The notes: a model not told the origin generated them from the sequence alone. DNA of 64,000 nt from Lachnospiraceae bacterium (GCA_015057325.1 SVEQ01000001.1:186001-250000), one strand, 5' to 3'. Positions 1 through 9,605 are shown, counted from the first letter of the stretch. A program made the numbers and translations.

Positions 1-1158
1 GAGATAAAGACTTCAAGAAAAGATTTGACGGACTTGTCAGGTATTGAATATTTTTGTAATCTAAAAATATTAGACTGTCGTAATAACGATATAAAAGAAT
101 TGGATTTACGTGGCAACAAACTACTCGAAAAACTTTTCTGTTATAATAATAACATTAGTAATATTAAGCTGAGTAATGATTCGAAGTTGTCGCTATTATA
201 TTGCTGGAATAATGCTTTTGATAATTTAGATGTGTCAACACTGTCATATGACGGACTTTTATACAACTTCTCAAAAGAGACGGAGACAACCCAATATCCC
301 GGTATATATACGGATTATAATTCATGGGGCGGTACAATAGATTACAATATTGATTCAAAAGAACTTGTGTTTATCAATCCCAAACCTTATGAATATCTTA
401 GTAATTATTCAACGGAGCCGCTGTGGGTGAAAGATTACACGGGTCAAGAGATGGATTTGTCCGATTGCTGTATGTATTATAATAAAGATCAGATAGACCA
501 AAGAGTAATAACATATGGAACGAATTTTAGTTGCATAGGTTATGCAAAATATTTGCAATCAAATGACGAAGATTATGCTCACTTGGATTATATTAAAGGA
601 GTTCCGAAAACTCCCGGATGTTATATACTTAAACTGGAAGGAATTAATGTTCATGGTACAAATTATGTTAAGGGATTGATTAATGAACAACCCCCTTTTG
701 GATCTAACGAAAATGGAAAAAACGAGAGCGCTCAATCGGAAAATACTTATAAGAATACAAAACAAGAACCTGCAGAGCAAGACGCAAGTAAAGATAACTT
801 AATAAATGATACCAATGAAGTAGGAGGTAAATCATCCTCAAAAAATAGTAAGAAGACTCTTGCACGCGTGTCATTTAAAAAGGTGAAGGCACTTAAGAGA
901 TCACGGATATATTTTAGTTGGAAAAAGGTTTCGGGTGCTTCGGGTTATCAGTATAACATAAGTAAGATGAAAAGCTTTAAGAAGGTTAGAACTTATACAA
1001 CAAAAGCAACATATAAAAAGTTGGAACCAGACAATAACAAGAAGAAATATGATGTAAGCGGTTGCCGGTTTTATATCAGAGTAAGAGCTTATGCAAAAGT
1101 CGGAAAGAAGACATATTATGGAAAATGGAGTGAGACCAAAACGATAAAGGTTAAGTGA
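1..1158 (+). CDS. 5'-truncated secreted leucine-rich-repeat protein with C-terminal FN3-like lysine-rich domain
   Basis: The reading frame is open from base 1, so the gene begins upstream of the window; the in-frame TTG at 25 is internal. The visible N-terminal part has short leucine-rich repeats of the form LxxLxCxxNxIxxLxL (roughly the first 75 residues). A Ser/Lys/Asn-rich linker follows at about residues 230-285, then a C-terminal domain of about 95 residues ending KTYYGKWSETKTIKVK. The same C-terminal module closes the next gene and several other surface proteins in the window. No LPXTG or membrane anchor is seen, so retention through the basic tail is inferred. The stop is followed 35 nt later by the next gene, so co-transcription is likely. 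The function is probably surface binding; the ligand is unknown. Confidence 0.8.
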   Translation, partial: EIKTSRKDLTDLSGIEYFCNLKILDCRNNDIKELDLRGNKLLEKLFCYNNNISNIKLSNDSKLSLLYCWNNAFDNLDVSTLSYDGLLYNFSKETETTQYPGIYTDYNSWGGTIDYNIDSKELVFINPKPYEYLSNYSTEPLWVKDYTGQEMDLSDCCMYYNKDQIDQRVITYGTNFSCIGYAKYLQSNDEDYAHLDYIKGVPKTPGCYILKLEGINVHGTNYVKGLINEQPPFGSNENGKNESAQSENTYKNTKQEPAEQDASKDNLINDTNEVGGKSSSKNSKKTLARVSFKKVKALKRSRIYFSWKKVSGASGYQYNISKMKSFKKVRTYTTKATYKKLEPDNNKKKYDVSGCRFYIRVRAYAKVGKKTYYGKWSETKTIKVK

Positions 1159-1193
1159 CAATTATTATATGAATAACATATACGGAGGGGAAA

Positions 1194-3965
1194 ATGAAGG
1201 GAAAGTACAGTTACCAAAATATCTATGAAGCACCAACTAAAAAAATGCTAACCATGTTATTTTTTGTTGTGATGACAGTCGTGATGACTAATATTTTTTT
1301 TATACATGTTAAAGCAGATGGTCAGGAACAGTATAAAATAACATTTGCATCTGTAGAGGGCTACCTTACATCGGAGAGTGAGGACTCTGTTCAGGTGGTT
1401 GATTATATTAATGCGGGATCTTATGTTTCTTATCCAAGTACGCTTTCTCTTAATTCTGAAGGTTACAGACCCGGATACTTAATTACGGGATGGAAGATTC
1501 AAGGCGGTGATGATACCGTTTATACGGATGGGCGCAATAATTACGCGGGCTCAAACAGTGTAAATTTGTATTCTTATCACCCAACTGGCGATACCGTGTT
1601 TATAGCACAATGGGCAGAGTCGTGTAATGTTACTTATGAGTCTGCAAGCGGATATATTAATCAAGATAAGAAGACAACCTCGTGCGTTAAGAAGGTGCTC
1701 AAAGGCAGTACAATTAACTATAATTACCCCTCGATGGGTAATCATGATAAAGTTGCGTTTAATGGATGGAGAATCAAAAATAGTGATGGTACATTAGGAG
1801 ATACATTATACAGCAATGCTAATGCTATGTTTTATGATGGTATCGGTAATTATACACCCGATAGTGATGTCACTTTCGTTGCTGAATGGGTTGAGGCTTA
1901 TACAATAACCTTTGAATCAAGTGGAGGGTATATTTCAGGAAATGAAAGTTCAACGACACAGGTTTTTAATGTAAAAAAAGGTAACAACGTATCGGGATCT
2001 CCTAGTATTTCAAATCGTGCAGGGTACGTGTTTATCGGATGGAAAGTCAAAGACGGTAATGATACTATATATGCTTCTTCTTATGATGGTAGTGGAAGAC
2101 CGACACTTTATGAATATTATCCGAGTGGTGATACTACATTTGTGGATGTTTGGAAAGAAGCAGTTACCGTCAGGTTTCACTCAGATGAAGGTTATATGCC
2201 CGGTGGAATGGGGGCAAGTTCAACAGATTATAATTTAAATGTTGTAAAGGGAGACGGCATAACAGCAAATTTATCTATTAGTAGACCGGGATATTTTCTG
2301 ATTGGCTGGAAACTGGACGGCGGTGATGACACGATATATGCCAACGGAACAGTGTATCTTGATGCCAATATCAACCCTACACCTACCCAAATTAGTGATA
2401 CTTGTCTTGGAGGATTTAAGCCGACTAAGAATGTGAAATTCATTGCTGTTTGGAAAGTTGCACAAGCAGTTACATTTAAGTCTTCAAAGGGGTATATAGA
2501 CGGTAATCCCAATACAACAGAAAAGACCATACAGGTTGCGGATGGATACAAGATTGGAGATGCTCCTGTTGGATATTATTCACAAGGTAATTTTTTTGTA
2601 AACGGTTGCGAAGATTATGGTCTTTCCGGATGGAAAACTGAGGGCGATGATACATTATACAGACCTTATTCGACATATGCATCATCGGGAAAAAACATAA
2701 CGGATTATGTTGTCACAGGTGATGTTACATTTGAGGCACAATGGGAATCTGATAAGACAGTAACCTTTAATTCCGGTGAAGGTTCATTTTTAGATAATAC
2801 AAAGAGCAAAGAGTATTCAATTAAGGGTGGTTCTGCTGTTTTTGAATTGGGCTATACCGTTTGTAATGAAATGAATACATATATGAACGGAAAAGTTTTA
2901 GTCGGATGGACGGTAAAAGGCGATGAGACAAAAAAAGTCTATTATATGTCACGTGACGGCGCTGATAATATATGGGACTATTATCCCGAAAACGGTACCA
3001 CGTTTGTAGCATTTTGGGAAGATGCATGGAAAGTGACTTATCGCACGGATGTAGGATATATACATGAAGATGAAGAAATCAGAAATGAAAGTTATTGGGT
3101 TGCAAAAGGTCAAAAAATAAATAGTGATTTAGAGGCTGCGTATCCATATAATTTGACATGTGACGGGTATAAGTTTCTTGGCTGGAAAATAGAGGGGGAT
3201 GACACGCTATATGAACATGCAGATTATGATGAAATCGAAGATGCGTACTCAGTAGAGCATGAGATATACGATTATGTGCCTACAGGTGATGTCACTTTTG
3301 TAGCGCAGTGGAAGAAGGATGGAGAACCTGCTGAACCTGTTCCTGTCACGCCGGATCCGACAGAGGATAAGAAGGATACATCTTCATCTGAGCAACCTAC
3401 GGGTAAACAACCTGAATCGGTTATTAGACAGCAAACAACAATCACAGCCAAGTCGTATACCAAGACTTATGGCGTAAAAGCATTCAATATCGGTGTACAG
3501 TCTAATAGTGATGGGGTTCTTAAGTATACCAGTTCCAATAATAAGGTTGCAAAAATCTCGGCGGATGGAAAGGTTTCTATTACCGGCTGCGGAAAGACAG
3601 ATATTATAATAGAGGTACCGGAAACAGATGGGTTTGAAGCGGCATCACGAACTGTTACGATAACTGTTCTTCCGGGTGCAATAGAATTTAAGAAAGTTAC
3701 ATCACCGAAAAGTTCACAGATATACTTTAGTTGGAAGAAAATGGAGGGAGTATCTAAGTATCAGTTCTGTGTAAGCGGAAACAAGAAATTTAAGAATGCC
3801 AAGAAGTATTCCACCAAAGGAACTTCGGTAAAACTTGCCCCCAAAACTTCAGGTGTCAGTGCCAGCGGAAGAAGTTTCTATATAAGAGTGAGGGCTGTGT
3901 CCAAGATAGGTAAGAAGACTTATTACGGCAAATGGAGTAAGACAAAGCGCGTCAAAGTCAAATAA
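1194..3965 (+). CDS. Secreted InlB-type repeat protein with Big-like and FN3-like C-terminal domains
   Basis: The 923-residue protein has a basic N-terminus and a hydrophobic segment (about 17-40) ending VKADG, consistent with a signal peptide. Seven InlB/Flg_new-like repeats follow (about 45-700). Each opens with a VTFxSxxGY-type strand, carries GWKxxGGDDTxY in the middle and closes with an aromatic strand such as FVAQW. At about 95 residues they are longer than the usual 70-residue InlB B-repeat. A Thr/Pro/Ser linker, a Big_2-like domain (about 750-830, LKYTSSNNKVAKIS) and the lysine-rich FN3-like tail complete it. GGAGGGG lies 7-8 nt before ATG 1194. The role is probably adhesion or surface structure; the ligand is unknown. 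Confidence 0.85.
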   Translation: MKGKYSYQNIYEAPTKKMLTMLFFVVMTVVMTNIFFIHVKADGQEQYKITFASVEGYLTSESEDSVQVVDYINAGSYVSYPSTLSLNSEGYRPGYLITGWKIQGGDDTVYTDGRNNYAGSNSVNLYSYHPTGDTVFIAQWAESCNVTYESASGYINQDKKTTSCVKKVLKGSTINYNYPSMGNHDKVAFNGWRIKNSDGTLGDTLYSNANAMFYDGIGNYTPDSDVTFVAEWVEAYTITFESSGGYISGNESSTTQVFNVKKGNNVSGSPSISNRAGYVFIGWKVKDGNDTIYASSYDGSGRPTLYEYYPSGDTTFVDVWKEAVTVRFHSDEGYMPGGMGASSTDYNLNVVKGDGITANLSISRPGYFLIGWKLDGGDDTIYANGTVYLDANINPTPTQISDTCLGGFKPTKNVKFIAVWKVAQAVTFKSSKGYIDGNPNTTEKTIQVADGYKIGDAPVGYYSQGNFFVNGCEDYGLSGWKTEGDDTLYRPYSTYASSGKNITDYVVTGDVTFEAQWESDKTVTFNSGEGSFLDNTKSKEYSIKGGSAVFELGYTVCNEMNTYMNGKVLVGWTVKGDETKKVYYMSRDGADNIWDYYPENGTTFVAFWEDAWKVTYRTDVGYIHEDEEIRNESYWVAKGQKINSDLEAAYPYNLTCDGYKFLGWKIEGDDTLYEHADYDEIEDAYSVEHEIYDYVPTGDVTFVAQWKKDGEPAEPVPVTPDPTEDKKDTSSSEQPTGKQPESVIRQQTTITAKSYTKTYGVKAFNIGVQSNSDGVLKYTSSNNKVAKISADGKVSITGCGKTDIIIEVPETDGFEAASRTVTITVLPGAIEFKKVTSPKSSQIYFSWKKMEGVSKYQFCVSGNKKFKNAKKYSTKGTSVKLAPKTSGVSASGRSFYIRVRAVSKIGKKTYYGKWSKTKRVKVK

Positions 3966-3985
3966 TTAAATGCGGTTGATAAAGA

Positions 3986-4014
3986 GGGTGTATTCTTATG
4001 AATACATCCTTTTT
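3986..4014 (+). terminator. Intrinsic terminator after the InlB-repeat gene
   Basis: A 10-bp stem (GGGTGTATTC with GAATACATCC, one G:U pair) around a TTAT loop is followed by a T-run. It separates the surface-protein unit from the first box-type promoter, which starts 4 nt later. Confidence 0.88.
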
Positions 4015-4017
4015 GTG

Positions 4018-4061
4018 TGTAAACTTTATCTGAAATATGTTATCAAAAAAGGATATATACT
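4018..4061 (+). promoter_or_regulatory. Box-type promoter 1 (TGTAAACTTTNNCTGAAA + 20 nt + -10)
   Basis: The box is at 4018-4035 and TATACT at 4056-4061, a 20-nt gap. The same layout occurs in front of five other genes in the island. CTGAAA resembles a weak -35 but is 3 nt too far from the -10 for normal sigma-A use, which suggests an activator-dependent promoter (inference). It drives the gene starting at 4113. Confidence 0.75.
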
Positions 4062-4112
4062 AAACAAAGATAAAGAAGCAATTCAATATTTGTGATATGG
4101 AGGAAAAAATCA

Positions 4113-5213
4113 ATGAGTAGTGAATCTACGAACAATTCTTGGGATGGTCAGATTAGATTTTGTACATCCTGTGGGGCAAAACTTACAGCAGGCAATAGAT
4201 TTTGTACATCTTGCGGTGCAAAACTTTCAGGAAATGATAATAAAGAAATCAATAATATAAAAACTGATACAAGATCACAGCAGCCTGCTCGCCCGGTGGA
4301 AACAAAAAACGTACACTCTCAAAAACCAGTGAATACAATGACAATCTCAGGCAAGAAGATTGGTGCAATTGTAGCAGGCGTAATCGTTGTTGCAGCAATC
4401 GGTGTAGGAGCATTTTTTGCGGTGCCAAAGTTAAAGGATAACACAGAAAAGAAGAACGACAAGGTTGTTGAAAGTAATGACACGAGTGAAGAATCTGATA
4501 ATACTGAAATGGTTGTCGAAAAGGATACAGATATCAATAGCGATGATACAACAGTAGGTGAAAGAACCCCAAAGGGACCGGACTATGTACCGTTAACTGC
4601 GGACGATGCAGATTATAACCTTAGCCCAAATAACAACATTACTATTTCTGGTATTATAAATGGTGTTGGATCAAACAATTCGACATTGAAATTGGAAAAT
4701 AAAATTATGGTTACTGATGGAAACAACGCTCTTTGTGATATTGATATGGTAGAGTTGAATCTGGAAGGAATAGGCTACGATATAAAAAATAGTGTGACTG
4801 ATGGTGAAAAAGTGACTATTGATGGCGAGGGATTTATAGAGAATGGGAAGTTTATTATAAAAGGTAAAACTGTTAGGGGAAGTGATGGGATAGATTTAGC
4901 TTCGGCAACCGGCGCTTCAAAAGATTACATTATTCCTGACAGTGATACAAGAAAACTTACTTCGAGTGATATAAGCGAATTATCCCTTCAGGAGCTTAAC
5001 TATGCAAAGAATGAGATTTACGCAAGGCATGGTCGAAAGTTTGACTCGGCCGAACTAAGAGCATATTTTGAATCAAAATCATGGTACAAAGGAACTATTG
5101 ACCCCTCCGATTTTTCTGATAATATGTTATCAGGGATAGAAAGAGATAATGTGACATTACTTAAGAATAAGGAGTTTTCGATTTCTCCTAATGGATATCA
5201 ATTAGATCAGTAG
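4113..5213 (+). CDS. Membrane protein with double zinc ribbon and extracellular YARHG domain
   Basis: The frame opens at GTG 4092, but ATG 4113 has GGAGG at 4099-4103 with ideal spacing, so it is the chosen start (366 residues). Two CxxCGAKL zinc-ribbon knuckles occupy the cytosolic N-terminus. One transmembrane helix (about 85-105, IGAIVAGVIVVAAIGVGAFFAV) is followed by an acidic Asp/Glu/Thr linker. A beta-rich middle region comes next, then a C-terminal YARHG domain containing NEIYARHGRKF. YARHG domains are extracytoplasmic and of poorly known function. This is the first gene of a likely four-gene unit with the amidase lipoprotein, PP2C phosphatase and PASTA kinase, which suggests a cell-envelope signalling role. 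Confidence 0.82.
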   Translation: MSSESTNNSWDGQIRFCTSCGAKLTAGNRFCTSCGAKLSGNDNKEINNIKTDTRSQQPARPVETKNVHSQKPVNTMTISGKKIGAIVAGVIVVAAIGVGAFFAVPKLKDNTEKKNDKVVESNDTSEESDNTEMVVEKDTDINSDDTTVGERTPKGPDYVPLTADDADYNLSPNNNITISGIINGVGSNNSTLKLENKIMVTDGNNALCDIDMVELNLEGIGYDIKNSVTDGEKVTIDGEGFIENGKFIIKGKTVRGSDGIDLASATGASKDYIIPDSDTRKLTSSDISELSLQELNYAKNEIYARHGRKFDSAELRAYFESKSWYKGTIDPSDFSDNMLSGIERDNVTLLKNKEFSISPNGYQLDQ

Positions 5214-5221
5214 GTGGGTTC

Positions 5222-6811
5222 ATGAAACGTATAACAATTCTTTTGCTTGGTGTGGTGCTTATGTGCTGTGCCGGCTGTATAGAACAAAGAGATGATAAGA
5301 CTAAAGAGCAGACGGATGGTCCGATAGAAAGCATGTCAACTGTTGATGAGAATACGACAGAGCAAACATCAAAAGATGTTGTAAAAAATGTGCCGTTGAC
5401 AGAAAAAAATACGGAAGAAAAAAATCCTAGAGAAGATGTATTGATAGCAATAGATCCCGGACATCAGAGTGAACGGGTAGATATGAGCGATAAGGAACCT
5501 AATGCTCCCGGTTCAAGCGAGATGAAGGTGAAAGCGACAGGCGGAACTACCGGAAGATATACCGGGGTTCCGGAGTATCAGCTTAATCTTGATATCTCGC
5601 TTAAACTACGTGATGAACTGGTTGCAAAAGGTTATAAGGTTATTATGACAAGGCAGGACAATGATACTGCAATCAGTAACAAGGAACGAGCAGTTCTTGC
5701 TAATGAGTCCGGAGCCGATATTTCGATAAGAATCCATGCAAACGGAAGTGAAGACAGTAGTATGAATGGTGCACTGGCAATGGTTGGTTCTAAGGACAAT
5801 CCGTATGTTGGTCATTTATATGATGAAAGTTACAGATTAGCCGACAGTGTTCTTAGTGAGTATTGTAATTCTACAGGAATGACTAATCTTGGCGTGACGG
5901 AAACTGACACCATGACAGGAATCAATTGGAGTCAGATACCGGTTATGATATTGGAAATGGGCTTTATGAGCAATGAGGCTGATGACCGAAATATGGAAGA
6001 TAAAGATTACCAAAGTAAGATGGTTGCCGGAATAGTTGAGGGTATTGAAAAATATTATGGTTTTGAAATTGGCAATTCGTGTACTGGTGATACATCATTA
6101 GAGGATGAGGTTTTAAAGGCTAAAATAGATGAAGTGCTTGCAAAGGAGAGAGATAAGGGTGCGGTTGCGTCAGCATATGTTAAGAACTTAAATACCGGGG
6201 AATATGTAAATCTTTCGACAGCAACACATAGAAGTGCAAGTATTATCAAGTTATTTATTGCAGGGTGTGTTTATAACAATATCAACGTTTTAAACACATC
6301 GGAATCGGATATAGATACACTTGTTGGGGAGATGATAAGTGCCAGTGATAACGATTCTGCAAATACTCTTGTCAGAATGCTTGGAAGTGGGGATGAAGAA
6401 CGTGGAATGACAATGGTTTCTGATTATGCACATATGCTTGGTTGTACTGAAACAACTATGGGAAGACTTATGCTGGATTTTGATTCGGAAAAAGAAAATT
6501 ATACTACGGTGACGGATGCAGCTTCTTTTCTTGAAAAATTATATAATGGGGAAATAAGCGGTTCTGACAAAATATTATGTTATATGAAAGCGCAGGAAAG
6601 AACATCGAAGATTCCTTCAGGACTACCGAATGGAGTTGTTTGCGCTAATAAGACAGGAGAACTTGAAGATGTAGAACACGATGTTGCAATTGTGTATGGG
6701 GATAACGTCAATTACATTATATGTGTCATGTTAAGTCAATTATCCGATGTATCTTCCGGAAGGGAAAGTATCAAGAGTATATCTTCAATTGTTTATGATT
6801 ATTGGAAATAG
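5222..6811 (+). CDS. Lipoprotein fusing N-acetylmuramoyl-L-alanine amidase (Amidase_3) to a class A beta-lactamase-like hydrolase
   Basis: A short signal sequence ends in CAGC, a plausible lipobox with Cys at about residue 19. The Amidase_3 domain (about 76-282) shows the zinc/catalytic signatures: DPGH, the Glu in GVPEYQLN, RIHAN, and LEMGFMSN. A second domain (about 293-529) has the serine beta-lactamase/PBP motifs SIIK (near 340), SDN (near 374) and KTG (near 477). An obvious Glu166-type motif is not seen. Known amidases cut the peptide from MurNAc; the second domain may be a peptidase or esterase acting on envelope peptides. It lies 8 nt after the YARHG gene and 24 nt before the phosphatase start. 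Confidence 0.85.
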   Translation: MKRITILLLGVVLMCCAGCIEQRDDKTKEQTDGPIESMSTVDENTTEQTSKDVVKNVPLTEKNTEEKNPREDVLIAIDPGHQSERVDMSDKEPNAPGSSEMKVKATGGTTGRYTGVPEYQLNLDISLKLRDELVAKGYKVIMTRQDNDTAISNKERAVLANESGADISIRIHANGSEDSSMNGALAMVGSKDNPYVGHLYDESYRLADSVLSEYCNSTGMTNLGVTETDTMTGINWSQIPVMILEMGFMSNEADDRNMEDKDYQSKMVAGIVEGIEKYYGFEIGNSCTGDTSLEDEVLKAKIDEVLAKERDKGAVASAYVKNLNTGEYVNLSTATHRSASIIKLFIAGCVYNNINVLNTSESDIDTLVGEMISASDNDSANTLVRMLGSGDEERGMTMVSDYAHMLGCTETTMGRLMLDFDSEKENYTTVTDAASFLEKLYNGEISGSDKILCYMKAQERTSKIPSGLPNGVVCANKTGELEDVEHDVAIVYGDNVNYIICVMLSQLSDVSSGRESIKSISSIVYDYWK

Positions 6812-6835
6812 CATTAAGAAAGGAATAATTTGATT

Positions 6836-7600
6836 ATGAAATACAATGCAGTTGTGGTAAGTCATAAGGGGAATGTCCGAGAAGTTAATGAAGATAATGC
6901 CTTTATTAACGGATACTATGGCAAAAATGGAAATTGTCTTTCGTGGGGACACGAGAGTAATGAAAATGAAATCATACTTGCGGCTGTGTTTGACGGTATG
7001 GGCGGCGAGGCAAATGGTGAAATTGCTTCTGAAATGGCTGCAAAAAATATGCTGGAGTTTATAGGAAAAGATTTTTCTAAAAATGTTGATTTTTATATTG
7101 AAAAGACGAACGCGGACATTGCTATGTTTGACAAAGAGCATAATATGGGAACAACATTTGTTGCTTTTTTTGAAAAGAATGGTAAGTATCAATTCTATAA
7201 TGTGGGAGATAGTAGAGGATATCTTTACAGAGCGGGTAAACTTAGTCAGATGACACTTGACCATAATCTGGTGAGGAGAATGCAACAGGAAGGCGTGTTG
7301 ACTAAGGAACAGGCTGACAGACATCCTCAGAGAAATTCGATAAGTCAGTTTTTGGGAATGAAAGAGAATGGTAATTTGATAAAACCGGATTGTCACAAGG
7401 TTGAAATGGTAGCGGCAAAAGAGGGCGATATCATTTTGCTTTGTACGGATGGTTTGACGGAAATGGTACCTGATGACTGCATAAAAGATATTTTTATGAA
7501 GGATTGTCCGACTAAGGAAAAAGCGCAATTGCTTTTGGAACAAGCACTTGAAGCCGGAGGAAAAGATAATATAACAATTATACTTGTGGAAGTTATATAA
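6836..7600 (+). CDS. PP2C-family Ser/Thr protein phosphatase
   Basis: A 254-residue single-domain PPM phosphatase. Metal-binding and core motifs are intact: the early NEDNAF, FDGMGGEANGE, GTTFVAFF, NVGDSRGYLYR, CTDGLTEMV, and the closing GGKDNITIILVEV. It should dephosphorylate the substrates of the downstream PASTA kinase, as PrpC does for PrkC. The frame also opens at TTG 6830, but ATG 6836 is better spaced from AAGAAAGGAA. Its place directly before a kinase gene supports a kinase/phosphatase pair. The usual housekeeping prpC-prkC neighbours (rlmN, rsgA) are absent, so this looks like an accessory copy. Confidence 0.92.
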   Translation: MKYNAVVVSHKGNVREVNEDNAFINGYYGKNGNCLSWGHESNENEIILAAVFDGMGGEANGEIASEMAAKNMLEFIGKDFSKNVDFYIEKTNADIAMFDKEHNMGTTFVAFFEKNGKYQFYNVGDSRGYLYRAGKLSQMTLDHNLVRRMQQEGVLTKEQADRHPQRNSISQFLGMKENGNLIKPDCHKVEMVAAKEGDIILLCTDGLTEMVPDDCIKDIFMKDCPTKEKAQLLLEQALEAGGKDNITIILVEVI

Positions 7601-7622
7601 AAATATTTAGAGGGAATTGATT

Positions 7623-9500
7623 ATGCAAGAGGATAAATTACAGGAACGCTTAAATAGTGTGTGGAACGGCTGGGTAATAGACGGTGTTCTCGGCGAGGGA
7701 TCGTACGGAAAAGTGTATCGAATTAAACGAGAAGAATTTGGACATGTGTATGAGTCAGCACTCAAAGTTATTTCTGTTCCACAGTCCAAAACGGAAATAC
7801 GCTCTGCTATAGCAGAGGGGATGGATGAAGAAAGTGCCAAGACATATTTTTATAGTGTGGTAAAAGAAATTGTAGAAGAATTCACATTTATGTCCAAACT
7901 TAGAGGTAACACCAATATTGTAAGTTATGAGGATCATTCGGTTGTTTCAGATAAGGAAGAAATAGGATGGGATATTTATATACGTATGGAGTTACTTACT
8001 CCGTTGCCTGAGTATTTCAATAATAATCCTTTATCTATAAGAAGTATCGTCAAACTTGGTATTGATATGTGTCAGGCCTTGGAACTTTGTAGAAGATATA
8101 ACATAATACACAGAGACGTTAAGCCGGAGAATATATTTGTTTCTGATATTGGCAACTACAAATTGGGTGATTTTGGGATAGCCAGACAGTTAGAAAAGTC
8201 ATCCGGAAATATGTCCAAAAAGGGAACAATTAATTACATGGCACCTGAGGTATATAAGGGTGAAAAATATGATGCAACGGTGGACATTTATTCTTTGGGA
8301 TTGGTTCTTTACAGGTTCCTTAATAATAACCGTATGCCATTTCTTCCGCCATACCCACAACCGCTTCTCTATAATGACAAGGAGAAGGCCAATATTATGA
8401 GAATGGCAGGCAATGAAATAGCACCACCTTGCAATGCAAATGGGAAATTGGCAGCAATTATTCTTAAAGCCTGTGCTTTTGACGCAAAGGATAGGTATCA
8501 GAATGCAGAGGAAATGAAGAGAGATTTATTGTCAATTCTCAATGATGATAGGACAAATGATTCTGTAGAAGAAAAACAATTAAAGAGTGAGCCGATAGAA
8601 AAGAACGGCTCTTTGGAAAAAACAGATAATCCAACAGAAGAAGTTGTTTCTGCACCTAAGAATAAAGGTGCAATAAAAGTATCTAACACTCAACAAGGCA
8701 AATCTAATTCGAAAAAAGTATTTGTTATTTTTTTGACGATAATAGTACTTGCGTTAACAGGTTTCTTTGGCGTGAAAATGTATAAATCATCGCAAGAATG
8801 TAAAGTGCCTAAAGTTATAGATATGACTGTTGATGAAGCAACGTATTTATTATCAACTGATAAGTACAAAATAACAGTAATTTCATCTAAGGAGGAATAC
8901 TCAGATGAGATTCCTAAAGGACACATTATATCTCAGAGTATAAATGATGGGGAGACTGCAAAGAAAGGAACTCAGTTGAGCGTTGTTGTCAGCAAGGGAA
9001 GATTGTGTAAGGTTCCGCAACTTGTTGGGCTTGAACGCGAAAATGCTCAAAAAGCAGTTGAAGGGGTAGGACTTCAATATAAGGAAAACGAAGAAGCATT
9101 TTCCGATACGGTTCCGGAGGGTGATGTGATATCACAGGACTATGCTGAAGGCGCAGAACTTGAAGAAGGTTCGATTGTTACAGTAACAGTTAGTAAAGGC
9201 AAAGAAATGGCGGTTGTGCCTAATGTAGAAGGACTTGCTGCTGAAGAGGCAGAGAAGAAAATAAAGGCTGCCGGATTGTTGGTGGAATTGTCCGAAGAAT
9301 ACAGTGATACGGTTGAGGAAGGTAAAATTATACGACAAGACCTTGAAGCAAATAGTAGTGTGGATTTGGAAACTGTTGTCAAGATTGTTAAGAGCAACGG
9401 AAAACAGCCGGTTACAAATTATAATACTACATCAAAGTCGTCCGGTAATTCTAGTGGCAAGAAAAAGAGCGGAGATATTATATGGGAAGAGGTTGACTAA
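7623..9500 (+). CDS. Transmembrane Ser/Thr protein kinase with three PASTA domains
   Basis: The kinase domain (about 15-300) has an intact glycine-rich loop GEGSYGKVY, ALKV, HRDVKPEN (near 162), DFG (near 182) and APE (MAPEVY). A polar linker leads to one transmembrane helix (about 363-386) and three extracellular PASTA repeats (about 393-458, 461-526 and 529-594). A Ser/Lys tail follows. PASTA domains bind muropeptides or lipid II in PrkC/Stk1 relatives. ATG 6 nt inside the open frame follows GAGGG at about 7611-7615 and is the chosen start. Only 22 nt separate it from the PP2C gene. Envelope damage sensing is the natural inference. Confidence 0.93.
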   Translation: MQEDKLQERLNSVWNGWVIDGVLGEGSYGKVYRIKREEFGHVYESALKVISVPQSKTEIRSAIAEGMDEESAKTYFYSVVKEIVEEFTFMSKLRGNTNIVSYEDHSVVSDKEEIGWDIYIRMELLTPLPEYFNNNPLSIRSIVKLGIDMCQALELCRRYNIIHRDVKPENIFVSDIGNYKLGDFGIARQLEKSSGNMSKKGTINYMAPEVYKGEKYDATVDIYSLGLVLYRFLNNNRMPFLPPYPQPLLYNDKEKANIMRMAGNEIAPPCNANGKLAAIILKACAFDAKDRYQNAEEMKRDLLSILNDDRTNDSVEEKQLKSEPIEKNGSLEKTDNPTEEVVSAPKNKGAIKVSNTQQGKSNSKKVFVIFLTIIVLALTGFFGVKMYKSSQECKVPKVIDMTVDEATYLLSTDKYKITVISSKEEYSDEIPKGHIISQSINDGETAKKGTQLSVVVSKGRLCKVPQLVGLERENAQKAVEGVGLQYKENEEAFSDTVPEGDVISQDYAEGAELEEGSIVTVTVSKGKEMAVVPNVEGLAAEEAEKKIKAAGLLVELSEEYSDTVEEGKIIRQDLEANSSVDLETVVKIVKSNGKQPVTNYNTTSKSSGNSSGKKKSGDIIWEEVD

Positions 9501-9504
9501 AAAG

Positions 9505-9548
9505 TGTAAACTTTCTCTGAAAATCGTTCTCTTATCAAGTGATATTAT
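9505..9548 (+). promoter_or_regulatory. Box-type promoter 2
   Basis: The box is at 9505-9522 and TATTAT at 9543-9548, a 20-nt gap. It starts only 4 nt after the kinase stop codon and serves the 9606 gene. Confidence 0.75.
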
Positions 9549-9605
9549 TATTTCAGATGTTAGGTGACATCAAAAGATAATATCAATTGAGGAGGACGAT
9601 TTTTT

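Noticed and set aside
6785..7543. 252-codon open frame on the - strand
   Set aside because: Lies wholly opposite the clear PP2C gene; low-complexity composition and no SD.
4092..9500. Type VII secretion (ESX/WXG100) locus
   Set aside because: FHA, PASTA kinase and PP2C genes suggested it, but no WXG100, EssC/FtsK-type ATPase or YukD-like gene is in the window.
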